In this document: positions 16,354 through 24,303 of the stretch, piece by piece
How positions within the stretch are numbered: position 1 is the stretch's first letter
Layout: each line of letters starts with the position of its first letter
Assembly: GCA_002070605.1 (NCBI GenBank)
Contig: MWDO01000029.1
Span: 1-34,401, forward strand
Direction: 5' to 3'
Source of the DNA: Spirochaetes bacterium ADurb.Bin133
GTDB taxonomy: Bacteria > Spirochaetota > GWE2-31-10 > MWDO01
DNA: 34,401 nt
Translations under genes and position numbers: made by a program
Notes under the pieces: model-generated
The model's database searches: none
Told to the model about the DNA's origin: nothing
Seen by the model: the letters and a program-made list of their open reading frames with translations, nothing else

Positions 16354-18264
16354 CTAAGCTCCGATTGTAAATCTGTAGAAAGTTTTTACCTCTATCTTAG
16401 CCCCAAGAGCTTTCTCCGTATCCGCTATGTATTTTTCAACGGTTATTTTATCGTCCTTAACAAATTTTTGATCAAGCAGACATATCTCGGATAAATATTT
16501 GGCTATTTTACCTTTTACTATATTTTCGACAACCTCGGCCGGTTTGTCGCTCTCTTTCATTTGCTTATCAAAAATAGATTTTTGCTCCGCAATCTCGCTC
16601 TCCGGAACTTCCTCTTTTCTCGTATAAAAAGGAGAATTAGCCGCTACGTGCAGACAAATATTCAGAGCGAACTCTTTAAACTGCTCGTCGGTCTTTAACT
16701 CCGGTTTATCGATTTCGAACAGCGACAAAACTCCGATCTTGTTTGCCCCGTGAATATAAGTTGAAACATATTGATTTTCAGCGACGTCAATATATTTTAC
16801 TCTCTTCAACTCGACGTTTTCTTTCGTCTGGCTTATTACCTCTTGTATGTCGTCTTTGTAAAAATCCAACTCTTCGTTTTTAGAACTCAAAACTTTATCA
16901 AGAATTTTTTCTTTGGACGCTTTAAATATATCGTTCCCCGATACAAAGTCGGTCTCGCAACCTAAAAGGATCATAGCTACTTTATCGCCGTTATCTTTGA
17001 TAAAAACTCCTCCTTCCTTTGTTTCTCTGTCGGCTCTTTTCTTCGCGTCGGCGAGCCCTTTTTCTTTAAGGATTTTTACGGCTCCGTCAAAATCCCCGCC
17101 GGCTTCGGTCAGAGCTCTTTTGCACTCCATCATTCCCGCTCCGGTTACGTCTCTAAGTTGTTTTACCTGATCGGCGGATATAGTCATAGCGTTTCCTCCT
17201 GCTTCTTTTTTAGCCTCTTTTTTAATTTCTTTTTTAGTTTCTTTACTAGTTTCTTTATTAGTCTCTTTTTTCTTGTCGGCTTTCTCGGCATCCTTGGCTT
17301 CAACGCCTTTCTCCTCTACGACGTCCTCTTTAGCCGCCTCTACTTTCTTTGATTTTTTCTCTACTTTCTCGGTCTCTTCTTTTACCGAGTTTACCGCGTT
17401 CTTTGGGGAGCTCGAAACCTCCTTTTTAACGCTTTTTACTTTTGAACTATCGCTTACCTTCTCGTCGTCTCCGGTTATTTCAGCTATAGCCTCTTTATCT
17501 TTGGTTACGGCGTCCACCGACTCGATAATCTTTTCAGAAATATCCTCCGCCTCTTCTTCGTCGGTAATAATACTTATCCCTACTTCGTTATCGGCTTCGG
17601 AACAAGCGTTTGATATAATCGAACAAAAAAGGTTGATCGCTCTGATAGCGTCGTCGTTGCCCGGTATCGGATAATCGACAACGTCGGGATTACAGTTCGT
17701 GTCTACCACCGCTACTACCGGAATACCCAGCGTTTTAGCTTCGGCTACCGCTATAGCCTCTTTTTTGGAATCTATGATAAACAGCGCTCCCGGCAGTTGG
17801 GTCATATCTTTAATACCGCCGAGATTTTTTTCAAGTTTTTCTTTCTCTTTGAGAATAACAATTTTCTCTTTCTTTGTAATGGAGTCAAAAGTCCCATCTA
17901 CTTCCATTTTTTCAATTTTCTTAAGTCTTGTGATCGACTTTTTTATGGTAGTAAAGTTGGTAAGCATCCCCCCAAGCCATCTGTTATTTACGTAAAACTG
18001 ACCGCACTTTTCAGCTTCTCTTTGCACGGCGGCTCTGGCTTGTTTTTTTGTGCCTACAAAAAGAACCGGTTTATTTGCTAAAACCACCTTCCTTATAACG
18101 TCGTAGGCTTTCTTGATCTCGACTATAGTCTTCTGCAGATCGATGATGTGAATTCCGTTTCTCTCGGAAAAAATAAAACGGGACATTTTTGGATCCCATC
18201 TTCTTGTTTGGTGTCCGAAATGAACTCCAGACTCCAATAAACTTTTCATTGTTACAACCGACAA
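16354..18264 (-). CDS. rpsB-tsf: in-frame fusion of ribosomal protein S2 and elongation factor Ts
   Basis: One open frame of 636 codons encodes both proteins. Residues 1 to about 230 are S2 ([29 protein letters not shown]-type [25 protein letters not shown]). Residues about 231-359 are a low-complexity, charged Lys/Glu linker that ends in KET/KEA repeats. Residues 360-636 are a complete EF-Ts ([25 protein letters not shown] at 436-441), 277 aa from Met360. The TTG at 18264 is the start: AGGAGG lies 7 nt upstream, and MSVVTMK fits the S2 consensus. A second AGGAGG lies 7 nt before the Met360 codon, so EF-Ts may also be made alone. A stop codon lost in the A-rich linker, genuinely or by sequencing error, is the alternative to a functional fusion. 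Confidence 0.9.
   Translation of the reverse strand: MSVVTMKSLLESGVHFGHQTRRWDPKMSRFIFSERNGIHIIDLQKTIVEIKKAYDVIRKVVLANKPVLFVGTKKQARAAVQREAEKCGQFYVNNRWLGGMLTNFTTIKKSITRLKKIEKMEVDGTFDSITKKEKIVILKEKEKLEKNLGGIKDMTQLPGALFIIDSKKEAIAVAEAKTLGIPVVAVVDTNCNPDVVDYPIPGNDDAIRAINLFCSIISNACSEADNEVGISIITDEEEAEDISEKIIESVDAVTKDKEAIAEITGDDEKVSDSSKVKSVKKEVSSSPKNAVNSVKEETEKVEKKSKKVEAAKEDVVEEKGVEAKDAEKADKKKETNKETSKETKKEIKKEAKKEAGGNAMTISADQVKQLRDVTGAGMMECKRALTEAGGDFDGAVKILKEKGLADAKKRADRETKEGGVFIKDNGDKVAMILLGCETDFVSGNDIFKASKEKILDKVLSSKNEELDFYKDDIQEVISQTKENVELKRVKYIDVAENQYVSTYIHGANKIGVLSLFEIDKPELKTDEQFKEFALNICLHVAANSPFYTRKEEVPESEIAEQKSIFDKQMKESDKPAEVVENIVKGKIAKYLSEICLLDQKFVKDDKITVEKYIADTEKALGAKIEVKTFYRFTIGA
17185..17200 (-). 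promoter_or_regulatory. internal ribosome binding site for free EF-Ts within the S2::EF-Ts frame
   Basis: On the minus strand AGGAGG (complement at 17195-17200) is followed by 7 nt and ATG (17187-17185). That codon is Met360 of the fused frame and is the natural first residue of EF-Ts ([16 protein letters not shown]). The spacing and sequence are identical to those before the S2 start at 18264. The site codes for AGGNA in the fused protein, a segment not expected to be kept for protein reasons. Confidence 0.75.
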
Positions 18265-18388
18265 TTTCGTTCCTCCTTAATGTAAATCGCGCTTCTCTTC
18301 CGTATACGATAAGGTCAAAGACCGTCGCTTTGTAAACTAAAAAGTTTATCAGAAAAAACCATATTTCTCAGACCCAAAGTCCGGAAGA

Positions 18389-18976
18389 TTAAAATATATC
18401 ATATTTTATTGTTTTTAGCATATCATAGAGAGTTTCAAGAGGAAGTCCGACTATATTTGTATAAGACCCCTCTATTTTATCTACCGTTAGGGCAAATATC
18501 CCTTGAATTGCATAGCCGCCAGCATAACCTTTCCAATGATTATTGTCAAGATAGAATTTGATAAATTCTTCAGAGAAATCTTTAAACCTTACTTTAGAGA
18601 GAACGCTTTGCGTAAAATTTACGCTCAAAGAACTGTTTACGAGCGATATACCGGATACGACGCTATGCCATTTGCCCGACATATCCCTGATATTTGCGTC
18701 GGCTTCTTCTACGCTTTTCGGCTTTCCGAGTATCTTATCGCCGCAAACTACGACGGTATCTACCCCAAGTATAAATTTGTCGTTATATTTCGGCAAATTC
18801 CCGATAGAGAGAGCTTTTCCAAGAGCCGCGTTTTCGACGTATAGTATAGCGTCGCTTTTATCCGCCGTATTTTCGTCATATTTATGATCTATCGCTTTAA
18901 ATTTTATCCCAACCGACTTCAACAACTCCTTTCTACGCGGAGATTTCGAAGCCAAGATAAGATATTTGCCGTTCAT
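18389..18976 (-). CDS. maf: Maf-family nucleotide pyrophosphatase
   Basis: Maf/Ham1-like proteins hydrolyse non-canonical or canonical NTPs (dTTP/UTP in many members) to monophosphates. The 195-aa protein has the family motifs ILASKSPRRKELL near the N-terminus, LGVDTVVVCGDKILGKP with the general-base Asp, and DMSGKWHSVVSGI, then GGYAIQGI and GSYTNIVGLPL. Maf starts 3 bp after the pheA stop, so the two are cotranscribed. A 124-bp gap separates it from rpsB downstream, with an inverted repeat (TAAACT-AAA-AGTTTA) in that gap. Confidence 0.93.
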   Translation of the reverse strand: MNGKYLILASKSPRRKELLKSVGIKFKAIDHKYDENTADKSDAILYVENAALGKALSIGNLPKYNDKFILGVDTVVVCGDKILGKPKSVEEADANIRDMSGKWHSVVSGISLVNSSLSVNFTQSVLSKVRFKDFSEEFIKFYLDNNHWKGYAGGYAIQGIFALTVDKIEGSYTNIVGLPLETLYDMLKTIKYDIF

Positions 18977-18979
18977 AGC

Positions 18980-19783
18980 CTAATAGCTCCCCAAATAATC
19001 GAAATAATCGCACTTTTTCTTAATCTCGCCGATGAGTTTGGCGTTTTTAGCGCTATTTGGAGAGTTTTCATACTCTACGATAAACACATACTCCCAATTT
19101 TTCTCTTTCGACGGTCTCGATTCGATTTTTGTCATATTTATTTTTTGATTTTTAAAAACCTTCATTATCCTATAAAGCGCGCCGGGTTTGTTCAATAATG
19201 AAAAAATTATCAGCGACTTTTGCCCCGCTAGAGTTTTAAATTTTTTGGATACAATATAGAATTTTGTCTGATTATCCTTTTTGTCATTAATATCTTCTCC
19301 GAGAATATTCAAGTTATACTCTTTTGCAAGCAAATAAGGTCCTATCGAAGCGGAATTCGGCTCTTCTAAAGCAAATATAGCCGCTTTAGCGTTAGACGCC
19401 GTCTCTATGCATTCGCAATTCGGAAAATTTTTCTTGATATAGCCGGCGCATTGAAAAAACGATTGCGGATGAGAAAAAATCTTTTTTATATCCTTTTTAT
19501 CCGAACAAAGAGATATTAAATTTTGTTTAATATTTAACGTTATTTGATCGTAAATTTTCAGATCGGTTTTGATAAAAAGATCCAAAGTATCGCCTATCGC
19601 CCCGCCGACCGAATTCTCCGCCGGCGCCACTCCGTAATCGTAGTCGTTTAGAGTTATTTTGTCAAATACGTCGTTTATCCTATTAATCGGCTCGTAATCG
19701 CAATCGTCCCCGAAGTATTTAACCGCCGCTTCGTGAGAAAATGTAAATTTGGGACCCAGATATACTACTTTGCGCCTTTTCAT
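18980..19783 (-). CDS. pheA: prephenate dehydratase PheA with ACT domain
   Basis: The enzyme converts prephenate to phenylpyruvate in phenylalanine synthesis. The 267-aa protein is the stand-alone form without chorismate mutase. Motifs seen are VYLGPKFTFSHEAA (usual YLGPxGTFS), GVAPAENSVGGAI, SHPQSFFQC and DNQTKFYIVS, with the catalytic Thr of the TRF-like TKF. A C-terminal ACT domain has NKPGALYRIMKVF and INMTKIESRPSK, the likely phenylalanine-binding regulatory site. There is no Shine-Dalgarno sequence. The promoter -10 lies so close to the ATG that the mRNA is probably leaderless. Confidence 0.94.
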   Translation of the reverse strand: MKRRKVVYLGPKFTFSHEAAVKYFGDDCDYEPINRINDVFDKITLNDYDYGVAPAENSVGGAIGDTLDLFIKTDLKIYDQITLNIKQNLISLCSDKKDIKKIFSHPQSFFQCAGYIKKNFPNCECIETASNAKAAIFALEEPNSASIGPYLLAKEYNLNILGEDINDKKDNQTKFYIVSKKFKTLAGQKSLIIFSLLNKPGALYRIMKVFKNQKINMTKIESRPSKEKNWEYVFIVEYENSPNSAKNAKLIGEIKKKCDYFDYLGSY

Positions 19784-19791
19784 TGTCCGAT

Positions 19792-19821
19792 ATTATTATA
19801 AAAAAACGGAATTGTTGTCAA
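19792..19821 (-). promoter_or_regulatory. pheA promoter, probably giving a leaderless mRNA
   Basis: On the minus strand a perfect TTGACA (complement at 19816-19821) is followed by TATAAT (complement at 19795-19800) with a short 15-bp spacer, or by AATAAT (19792-19797) with an 18-bp spacer. The pheA ATG is at 19783, 8 to 11 nt after the -10. A transcript from here would start within a few nucleotides of the ATG. Confidence 0.5.
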
Positions 19822-19847
19822 ATATTATTAAATAATTGTTAAATGTA

Positions 19848-19877
19848 TTGTATAATTTTAAAATTAAATTGTATAAT
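19848..19877 (+). promoter_or_regulatory. promoter of the 19886 lipoprotein gene
   Basis: TATAAT at 19872-19877 lies 8 nt before the ATG at 19886, with TTGTAT at 19848-19853 as a weak -35 (18-bp spacer). The sequence TTGTATAATTT occurs twice, 21 bp apart, which may mean two overlapping promoters. No Shine-Dalgarno sequence lies between the -10 and the ATG, so translation would be leaderless. Confidence 0.4.
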
Positions 19878-19885
19878 TTCGAAAA

Positions 19886-20746
19886 ATGAAAAAATATTTT
19901 CTGGTTGCCGCTATATTAAACATTTTTCTTCTAACGTCTTGCTCAAAAAACCTTATGTTTAATAGGCAAGTAAATATCAAGTATAGAGAAAAAAATCCCC
20001 TCGAATCGATACGCGTCAATTCTCTGAAAGGCGACGTCGATATAACCGGATGGTCCAAAGATTTTGTAGAAATAGACACAAATAAAAAAATTTTTACCGG
20101 ACTTGCTTCCGACATAAACCTTATGGATACAGTCTTCTATTTCGACGAAGTTTATAAAGAGTTAAACATTAAAACTAAGATCCCAACGCGAATTAACGGG
20201 AGCATCGACATTAAGATATTCGTTCCTTTCACCTTGCTTAAACTATATATTAATTCCGGCGAAGGAGACGTTACCGTTAACAAACACCTCGGAGATATAG
20301 AGCTCGTTTCAAGCAGCGGCAATAACGATATTGATTTTCAAGGAAATATTCTGCGCATAAATTCTTACAAAACTAAAACTTTTCTCAAAGTTCTATCGTA
20401 TAGCTCTTCCGATATAATAATAAATTCCGAAGAGGGCTCGCTTAATTCTTATATCTATTCGGTAGGAGACGCCTCCTATTTAGACATCGCGACTCTAAAC
20501 GTAACCGTTAATCTTAGTATATCGCAAGATATAGACCATAAACTGATAGTTAAAAACAAATCTAAAGGGATTAACGTCAAATACGACCTGGACGACCCAA
20601 ATTCCATTCAAGGGACTTATAATATATTTACCGGAAATTACGGAAAAAAATATCAAGAGTTCATAATAGATATTAATAGCGAGGGCGGCGCTATCGACGT
20701 CTCTCAAATTATATCTAAAGAACCGACCGAGCGGCGTTTTTACTAA
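19886..20746 (+). CDS. lipoprotein with a beta-repeat (DUF4097-like) domain
   Basis: The 286-aa protein has a type II signal peptide with lipobox LLTSC (Cys19). The mature part is made of repeating short beta segments of the adhesin-like kind: SIRVNSLKGDVDITGWS, LYINSGEGDVTVNKHLGDIE and LVSSSGNNDIDFQGN, ending with IDINSEGGAIDVSQI. This pattern is typical of putative auto-transporter-adhesin or DUF4097 proteins, whose function is unknown. It is a single gene, divergent from pheA and convergent with the cyclase. Its stop is followed directly by the palindrome locus at 20765-20960. Confidence 0.75.
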   Translation: MKKYFLVAAILNIFLLTSCSKNLMFNRQVNIKYREKNPLESIRVNSLKGDVDITGWSKDFVEIDTNKKIFTGLASDINLMDTVFYFDEVYKELNIKTKIPTRINGSIDIKIFVPFTLLKLYINSGEGDVTVNKHLGDIELVSSSGNNDIDFQGNILRINSYKTKTFLKVLSYSSSDIIINSEEGSLNSYIYSVGDASYLDIATLNVTVNLSISQDIDHKLIVKNKSKGINVKYDLDDPNSIQGTYNIFTGNYGKKYQEFIIDINSEGGAIDVSQIISKEPTERRFY

Positions 20747-20764
20747 ATCGGCCAGGCGTTTTAC

Positions 20765-20960
20765 CGACGCAACTTACGACCGCATACCCGGCGCATATGC
20801 GTCAAAAATAAATTTAACGCATATGGGGCTAAGGTAAAAATCGGCGCATATGCGCCGCTAAGAACAAATTGACACATATGGAGCTAAGATAAAAATTGAC
20901 GCATATGCGCGTCGATTTTTATGCGACAATTGTCGCGCGTTATCGACGCGCCGCATACGA
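20765..20960. repeat. palindrome array (locus 4), most regular copy
   Basis: CATATG cores start at 20794, 20820, 20847, 20875 and 20902. The CAATTG core is at 20927 and a degenerate CATACG at 20954, so spacings are 26, 27, 28, 27, 25 and 27 bp. Between boxes a second motif recurs, GCTAAG followed by an A-rich stretch and TTGAC (three times). GCGACAATTGTCGC and the CGCGT-TATCG-ACGCG hairpin are intact. Clear element ends are not visible; TTTTACCGACGC at 20760-20770 may be a degenerate left end. The locus lies between the 3' ends of convergent genes. Confidence 0.85.
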
Positions 20961-20971
20961 TATTTAAATTT

Positions 20972-21163
20972 TTACTTGTCTTTAAATTCGTAAACGCCGT
21001 TCCACTCTTTTAAAAATCCCGACGCCTGTTTCGCTTTAAGCCTAACCGTCCTATTCAGATAAAAATTTATCAGAGGATCGAAGCATAAATCCTTTTTATA
21101 TTTATGAGGTCCGAGTTTTTTAATAAGCGCCGCGTATATTTTTTCAGCTTGGCTAAACTTGCC
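20972..21163 (-). pseudogene. detached C-terminal repeat of the cyclase, beyond an in-frame TAA
   Basis: Directly after the cyclase stop codon (TAA, complement of 21164-21166) the same frame stays open for 63 codons to a TAA at 20972-20974. It encodes GKFSQAEKIYAALIKKLG, then PHKYKKDLCFDPLINFYLNR and a tail ending EWNGVYEFKDK. This is the TPR-like piece that normally closes spirochaetal class III cyclases: a helix, then Gly-Lys-Phe..A...Y, then D.p...fylnR. Together with the end of the upstream frame (KYLDDAFNYYI) it reads as one uninterrupted helical hairpin. The piece has no start codon or ribosome binding site of its own. Confidence 0.7.
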
Positions 21164-22804
21164 TTAGATATAATAATTAAACGCGTCGTCGAGATATTTT
21201 TGAATACTTCGTTTTATTTTAATAGTTCTATCGTCTTCGTAATCGTAAACCTCAAAAATAGTAACCGGTTGTTTTTTCCCTTTAACGATAGCCAGATCGA
21301 CCGCTCTTATATGATGAGGAATAGTCAGTTTGTTTTTTAAATCCTCGGATATCAAAATCCCAATACCGTAATATTTAGTTAAAGACTCCAGCCGGCTCGC
21401 CGTATTAACGATGTCCCCGATTAATGTATAATCCATTTTTGACGCCGAGCCGATATTGCCTACGACCGCCGTTCCGTAGTTAATCCCGATTCCGTTATTT
21501 ATAATTTTAGATTCCGGCCTATTATTGGAAAGTTCGGGAATTTCGCCGGCGTTAAATTTTGCCAGTTCCCTGCGCATCTCTATCGCCGAAATTACCGAAT
21601 CGTCCGGATCTTTAAAAGCGGCCATTATACAGTCGCCTATCAATTTATCAATCTCCCCTTTATTCCCCATAATATGGTTATTCATTTTATCAAAATATCT
21701 GTTCAGTAAATTAACGACTTGCATAGGGCTAAGACGCTCCGATAATTCGGTAAAATCTCTAATATCGGAAAACAACACCGATATTTGCCTGTTTTCTGGC
21801 TTATATTTTGTGGGATCGCCCCCTTTTGCTACAAAATCCACCAAAGATCTTCTTGTATAAACCTCCGTTATCCTCAATCTCCGTTCAGATTCCTTAGCGG
21901 CTTTTTCCCTTTCGTTGTTGAATCTCTCAATATTGTCCGCCATTTGATTGAAGTTTACCGTAAGATTATAAATCTCCTTTATAGAAGATTCGACGTTTGC
22001 TCGATAACTAAAGTCGTTGCCAAAAGTTTTTACCGCGTCCGTAATCTTAAGCACCGGCCTAGTTATAGTGTTGGTAACGTACAAAGATATAAACAACGCG
22101 ACGATAAATACGACTAAACTTGTAATAACGCCGTTCAAAAAAAGCTTCCTGAGAAATTTATCTATATTTTTGTTAGATATATCTATTCCTACGACGCCAA
22201 AAAAGTCGCCGTTTATTTTATCAAATATGGGACCGAATCCCATCATAGACCACGAATCGTAATCCTTATCGTAAACAAAATCTTTTTCTATCATCATTTT
22301 TCTTTCGTAAAGAGCGGCGACTGCGACGGGTTGATCGGTTATGTCGTATCTCAAGTTAAAATGCGATATTTTATCCGAAGCGGCGCCGGTTTTTTTTACT
22401 TCGTCTATAAGCCTCAACGCGTCGGCGTCTACAAGGAATCTTGCATAATTTTTATCATTATCGGGGACTAAAATATAAACGTATAGTATAAGATCGGGAT
22501 TGGCGTCGCGGATAGTATTCAAAAAAGAGTATATTTTTAAGTAATCTTCCGATCTTTCGACTTTGCTTATCTCAGAATCGCTTATTTCGGATAAATTAAT
22601 CTTTTTTGTAAGATTTCTCATCGCGTCGTCGTCTACTAATCCGGTAGCAATGGTAAGATTGGATCTTAATCTTTCGACGACTTCATTCATAAGATTTGCT
22701 CTGGAATTCAAGAAATAAACCACCGTAGTAAATAAAACTACAAAAAAACAGAGCGCAAGTATTATTACTCCGACGTAGATTTTAAATTTAACCTCTTTCA
22801 TCAT
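21164..22804 (-). CDS. membrane-bound class III adenylate/guanylate cyclase with Cache-type sensor and HAMP
   Basis: The 546-aa protein has a first membrane helix (about 10-32) and a periplasmic sensor region (33-220) ending in FFGVVGIDIS as Cache domains do. A second helix follows (225-247), then HAMP (ITRPVLKITDAVKTF, about 247-300) and a short coiled coil. The cyclase domain covers about 338-525. Metal-binding Asp347 (LFSDIRDF) and Asp391 (KLIGDCIMAAF) are present, as are transition-state residues Asn467 and Arg471 (IVNTASRLES). Lys387 with the YTLIGD segment favours ATP. GAGGAAAA precedes the ATG. The frame stops at TAA 21164-21166, just before a conserved C-terminal repeat, so the protein is probably truncated. 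The catalytic domain is complete. Confidence 0.88.
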   Translation of the reverse strand: MMKEVKFKIYVGVIILALCFFVVLFTTVVYFLNSRANLMNEVVERLRSNLTIATGLVDDDAMRNLTKKINLSEISDSEISKVERSEDYLKIYSFLNTIRDANPDLILYVYILVPDNDKNYARFLVDADALRLIDEVKKTGAASDKISHFNLRYDITDQPVAVAALYERKMMIEKDFVYDKDYDSWSMMGFGPIFDKINGDFFGVVGIDISNKNIDKFLRKLFLNGVITSLVVFIVALFISLYVTNTITRPVLKITDAVKTFGNDFSYRANVESSIKEIYNLTVNFNQMADNIERFNNEREKAAKESERRLRITEVYTRRSLVDFVAKGGDPTKYKPENRQISVLFSDIRDFTELSERLSPMQVVNLLNRYFDKMNNHIMGNKGEIDKLIGDCIMAAFKDPDDSVISAIEMRRELAKFNAGEIPELSNNRPESKIINNGIGINYGTAVVGNIGSASKMDYTLIGDIVNTASRLESLTKYYGIGILISEDLKNKLTIPHHIRAVDLAIVKGKKQPVTIFEVYDYEDDRTIKIKRSIQKYLDDAFNYYI

Positions 22805-23006
22805 TTTTCCTCATTATTTAGAATAATTTTTACCGCCATTCGCTTATAAGATTTAACAGACTATCGCATAAAAAACCGAAAGCCCATAATTCATTATAAG
22901 ACTTTAATCAATAATTACAACTAATAATTAGAAAAATAATAAAATTTAAAAAAAATTATCATTATCGATTTAACAAATATTGTTTAAAGTAAAAATCAGA
23001 AATTTT

Positions 23007-23074
23007 GAGGCGCCCCGTCGGTTTTTTGGGGAATAAAGAATAATTTAGCGATTAAAAACATTTGTTCCATATGC
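23007..23074. repeat. solo element end with one residual CATATG box
   Basis: GAGGCGCCCCGTCGGTTTTTTGG (from 23008) followed by GGAATAAAGAATAATTTAG matches the element end at 34131-34168 and the left end at 27471. One CATATG core remains at 23068. There is no CAATTG box or opposite end. The piece lies just downstream of recX and looks like the remnant of an element. The rest of the 282-bp gap (22805-23006) is AT-rich and holds no gene. Confidence 0.55.
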
Positions 23075-23086
23075 TAAAAGCGCTTG

Positions 23087-23557
23087 CTAAAATTCTCTCT
23101 CCAACGCTCTTTTTATAGATTCCGGAGAAAAGCCCCTGTTAAAGAGTTTGTTTGAGATTTTTTGATATTCCGCCGAGGAGATTCTTTCCGATTTAGCGCC
23201 CCCTATCTTATCAAGATATTTTGCGACGCTCTCCGTTTCATCGTAATCTGTAGTTTCAATGTAGGACAATATTTCGTCGGACGTTTCGCGATCGATCCCG
23301 CGTTCGGCCAACTTTTTGCGGGCGTAGTTTTTGCCGTAATATTTCCGACCTATCAAACTCAGGGCGTACGACAAGCCGTTCTTATAATCGTCGATATACC
23401 CTTCTTCTTTCAGATCGTTTACGACTTCTGAAATAACTCCCTCGTCAAACTCTTTTTTTTTAAGTTTTTCGCGTAGACTCTTCTCGCTCTGCAAAGAGGC
23501 GCCGATTATTCGCAAGGAAACGTCGTAAGCGTAACGGCGTAGATCGTCGTTACCCAT
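23087..23557 (-). CDS. recX: RecX-family regulatory protein
   Basis: RecX proteins modulate RecA filaments. The 156-aa protein is built of three-helix repeats typical of the family: LQSEKSLREKLKKKEFDEGV followed by EVVNDLKEEGYIDD, then LIGRKYYGKNYARKKLAERG followed by IDRETSDEIL, then ISNKLFNRGFSPESIKRAL. recA is not in the window. The ATG overlaps the 3' end of the STAS gene by 8 bp, so the two are coupled. Confidence 0.9.
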   Translation of the reverse strand: MGNDDLRRYAYDVSLRIIGASLQSEKSLREKLKKKEFDEGVISEVVNDLKEEGYIDDYKNGLSYALSLIGRKYYGKNYARKKLAERGIDRETSDEILSYIETTDYDETESVAKYLDKIGGAKSERISSAEYQKISNKLFNRGFSPESIKRALEREF

Positions 23558-23930
23558 TTGTTAACGAACCGACGGCCTCGTCGACCGTATCGACAATTTT
23601 AAGAATACTAGACATCTTGATCAGATGAAATATCTCTTTGACCCTTTTCTGTAAATTAGAAAGAACGACTATTCCGTTCTTCTCCTTGACGGTTTTATAA
23701 AACGAGGTAAACGCTGCTATCCCCGAAGAGGAGACGTAATTTAGCTCCTCGCAGTTAAATACGACGTTCTTATAGCCTGATTGCAATATATTATTCACTT
23801 CGCGCTGAAAGTCAAAAAAATTGTTTGAATCAATAAACCCTATAACTTTAAGAACAATATATTTTTTATCCGGATCCGAAGTTTCTTCCGCAAGCGTTAA
23901 AGAGTCGCCTATTATAAGATTTTCATCCAT
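23550..23930 (-). CDS. STAS-domain anti-sigma factor antagonist-like protein
   Basis: The 126-aa product is a single STAS domain: LKVIGFIDSNNFFDFQREVN, KNVVFNCEELNYVSSSGIAA and GIVVLSNLQKRVKEIFHLIK. The phosphorylatable Ser of the DSSG-type loop is within VSSSGIAAF. Such proteins bind an anti-sigma kinase or phosphatase partner (SpoIIAB/RsbW type). I chose the ATG at 23930 because AGGGAG lies upstream; the frame is open 19 codons further to 23987 without a binding site. No kinase partner is adjacent, although a degenerate kinase-like protein lies at 25642. Confidence 0.88.
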   Translation of the reverse strand: MDENLIIGDSLTLAEETSDPDKKYIVLKVIGFIDSNNFFDFQREVNNILQSGYKNVVFNCEELNYVSSSGIAAFTSFYKTVKEKNGIVVLSNLQKRVKEIFHLIKMSSILKIVDTVDEAVGSLTNG

Positions 23931-24077
23931 AAAAAACTCCCTGTTATTAGGTAGAGTTACTCTAAAATATGTTAACCAAAAAATCAACCTTTATTTATCA
24001 AATTCATAAATTTTGTATTATTTTGTTTTTTTTGATTTCCGGTATAATTTTTTAGTCTGTCAACGTCGTAAAGAATT

Positions 24078-24213
24078 TTGACACATATGCGTCGATTTTT
24101 ATGCGACAATTGTCGCGCGTTGTCGACGCGACATCATATGTGTCAAACTATAAAACACAGCGACGCATATGCGTCGAATTTATTCCCCCTCTCAAAAAAA
24201 CCTACGGGATAAA
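24078..24213. repeat. palindrome array with right element end (locus 5)
   Basis: CATATG cores at 24084, 24135 and 24166 surround a CAATTG core at 24107 (spacings 23, 28 and 31 bp). GCGACAATTGTCGC is intact and is followed by CGCGT-TGTCG-ACGCG, whose loop has changed but whose stem is kept. A right end TTATTCCCCCTCTCAAAAAA then CCTACGGG occupies 24180-24209. No left end is clear. The array lies upstream of both the STAS gene and aspS, which are divergent; the rest of 23931-24303 holds only the aspS promoter. Confidence 0.85.
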
Positions 24214-24233
24214 AAATAGTCCGACATATTTTC

Positions 24234-24262
24234 TTGATTTTTATCCATAAATATCATATAAT
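24234..24262 (+). promoter_or_regulatory. aspS promoter
   Basis: TTGATT at 24234-24239 is followed by a 17-bp spacer and a perfect TATAAT at 24257-24262. The aspS ATG is 41 nt downstream with GGAGAG as ribosome binding site. The promoter starts about 20 bp beyond the end of the locus 5 repeat. Confidence 0.65.
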
Positions 24263-24303
24263 CCCCGACATTCATCGAATTTTTCTTACTATGGAGAGCG
24301 AAA

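Noticed and set aside
18265-18388. Riboswitch or ribosomal leader before rpsB
   Set aside because: Only small inverted repeats are visible and I cannot match them to a known S2 leader structure.
23931-23987. Upstream extension of the STAS gene
   Set aside because: The extension has no ribosome binding site and adds hydrophobic residues outside the STAS domain; AGGGAG points to the ATG at 23930.
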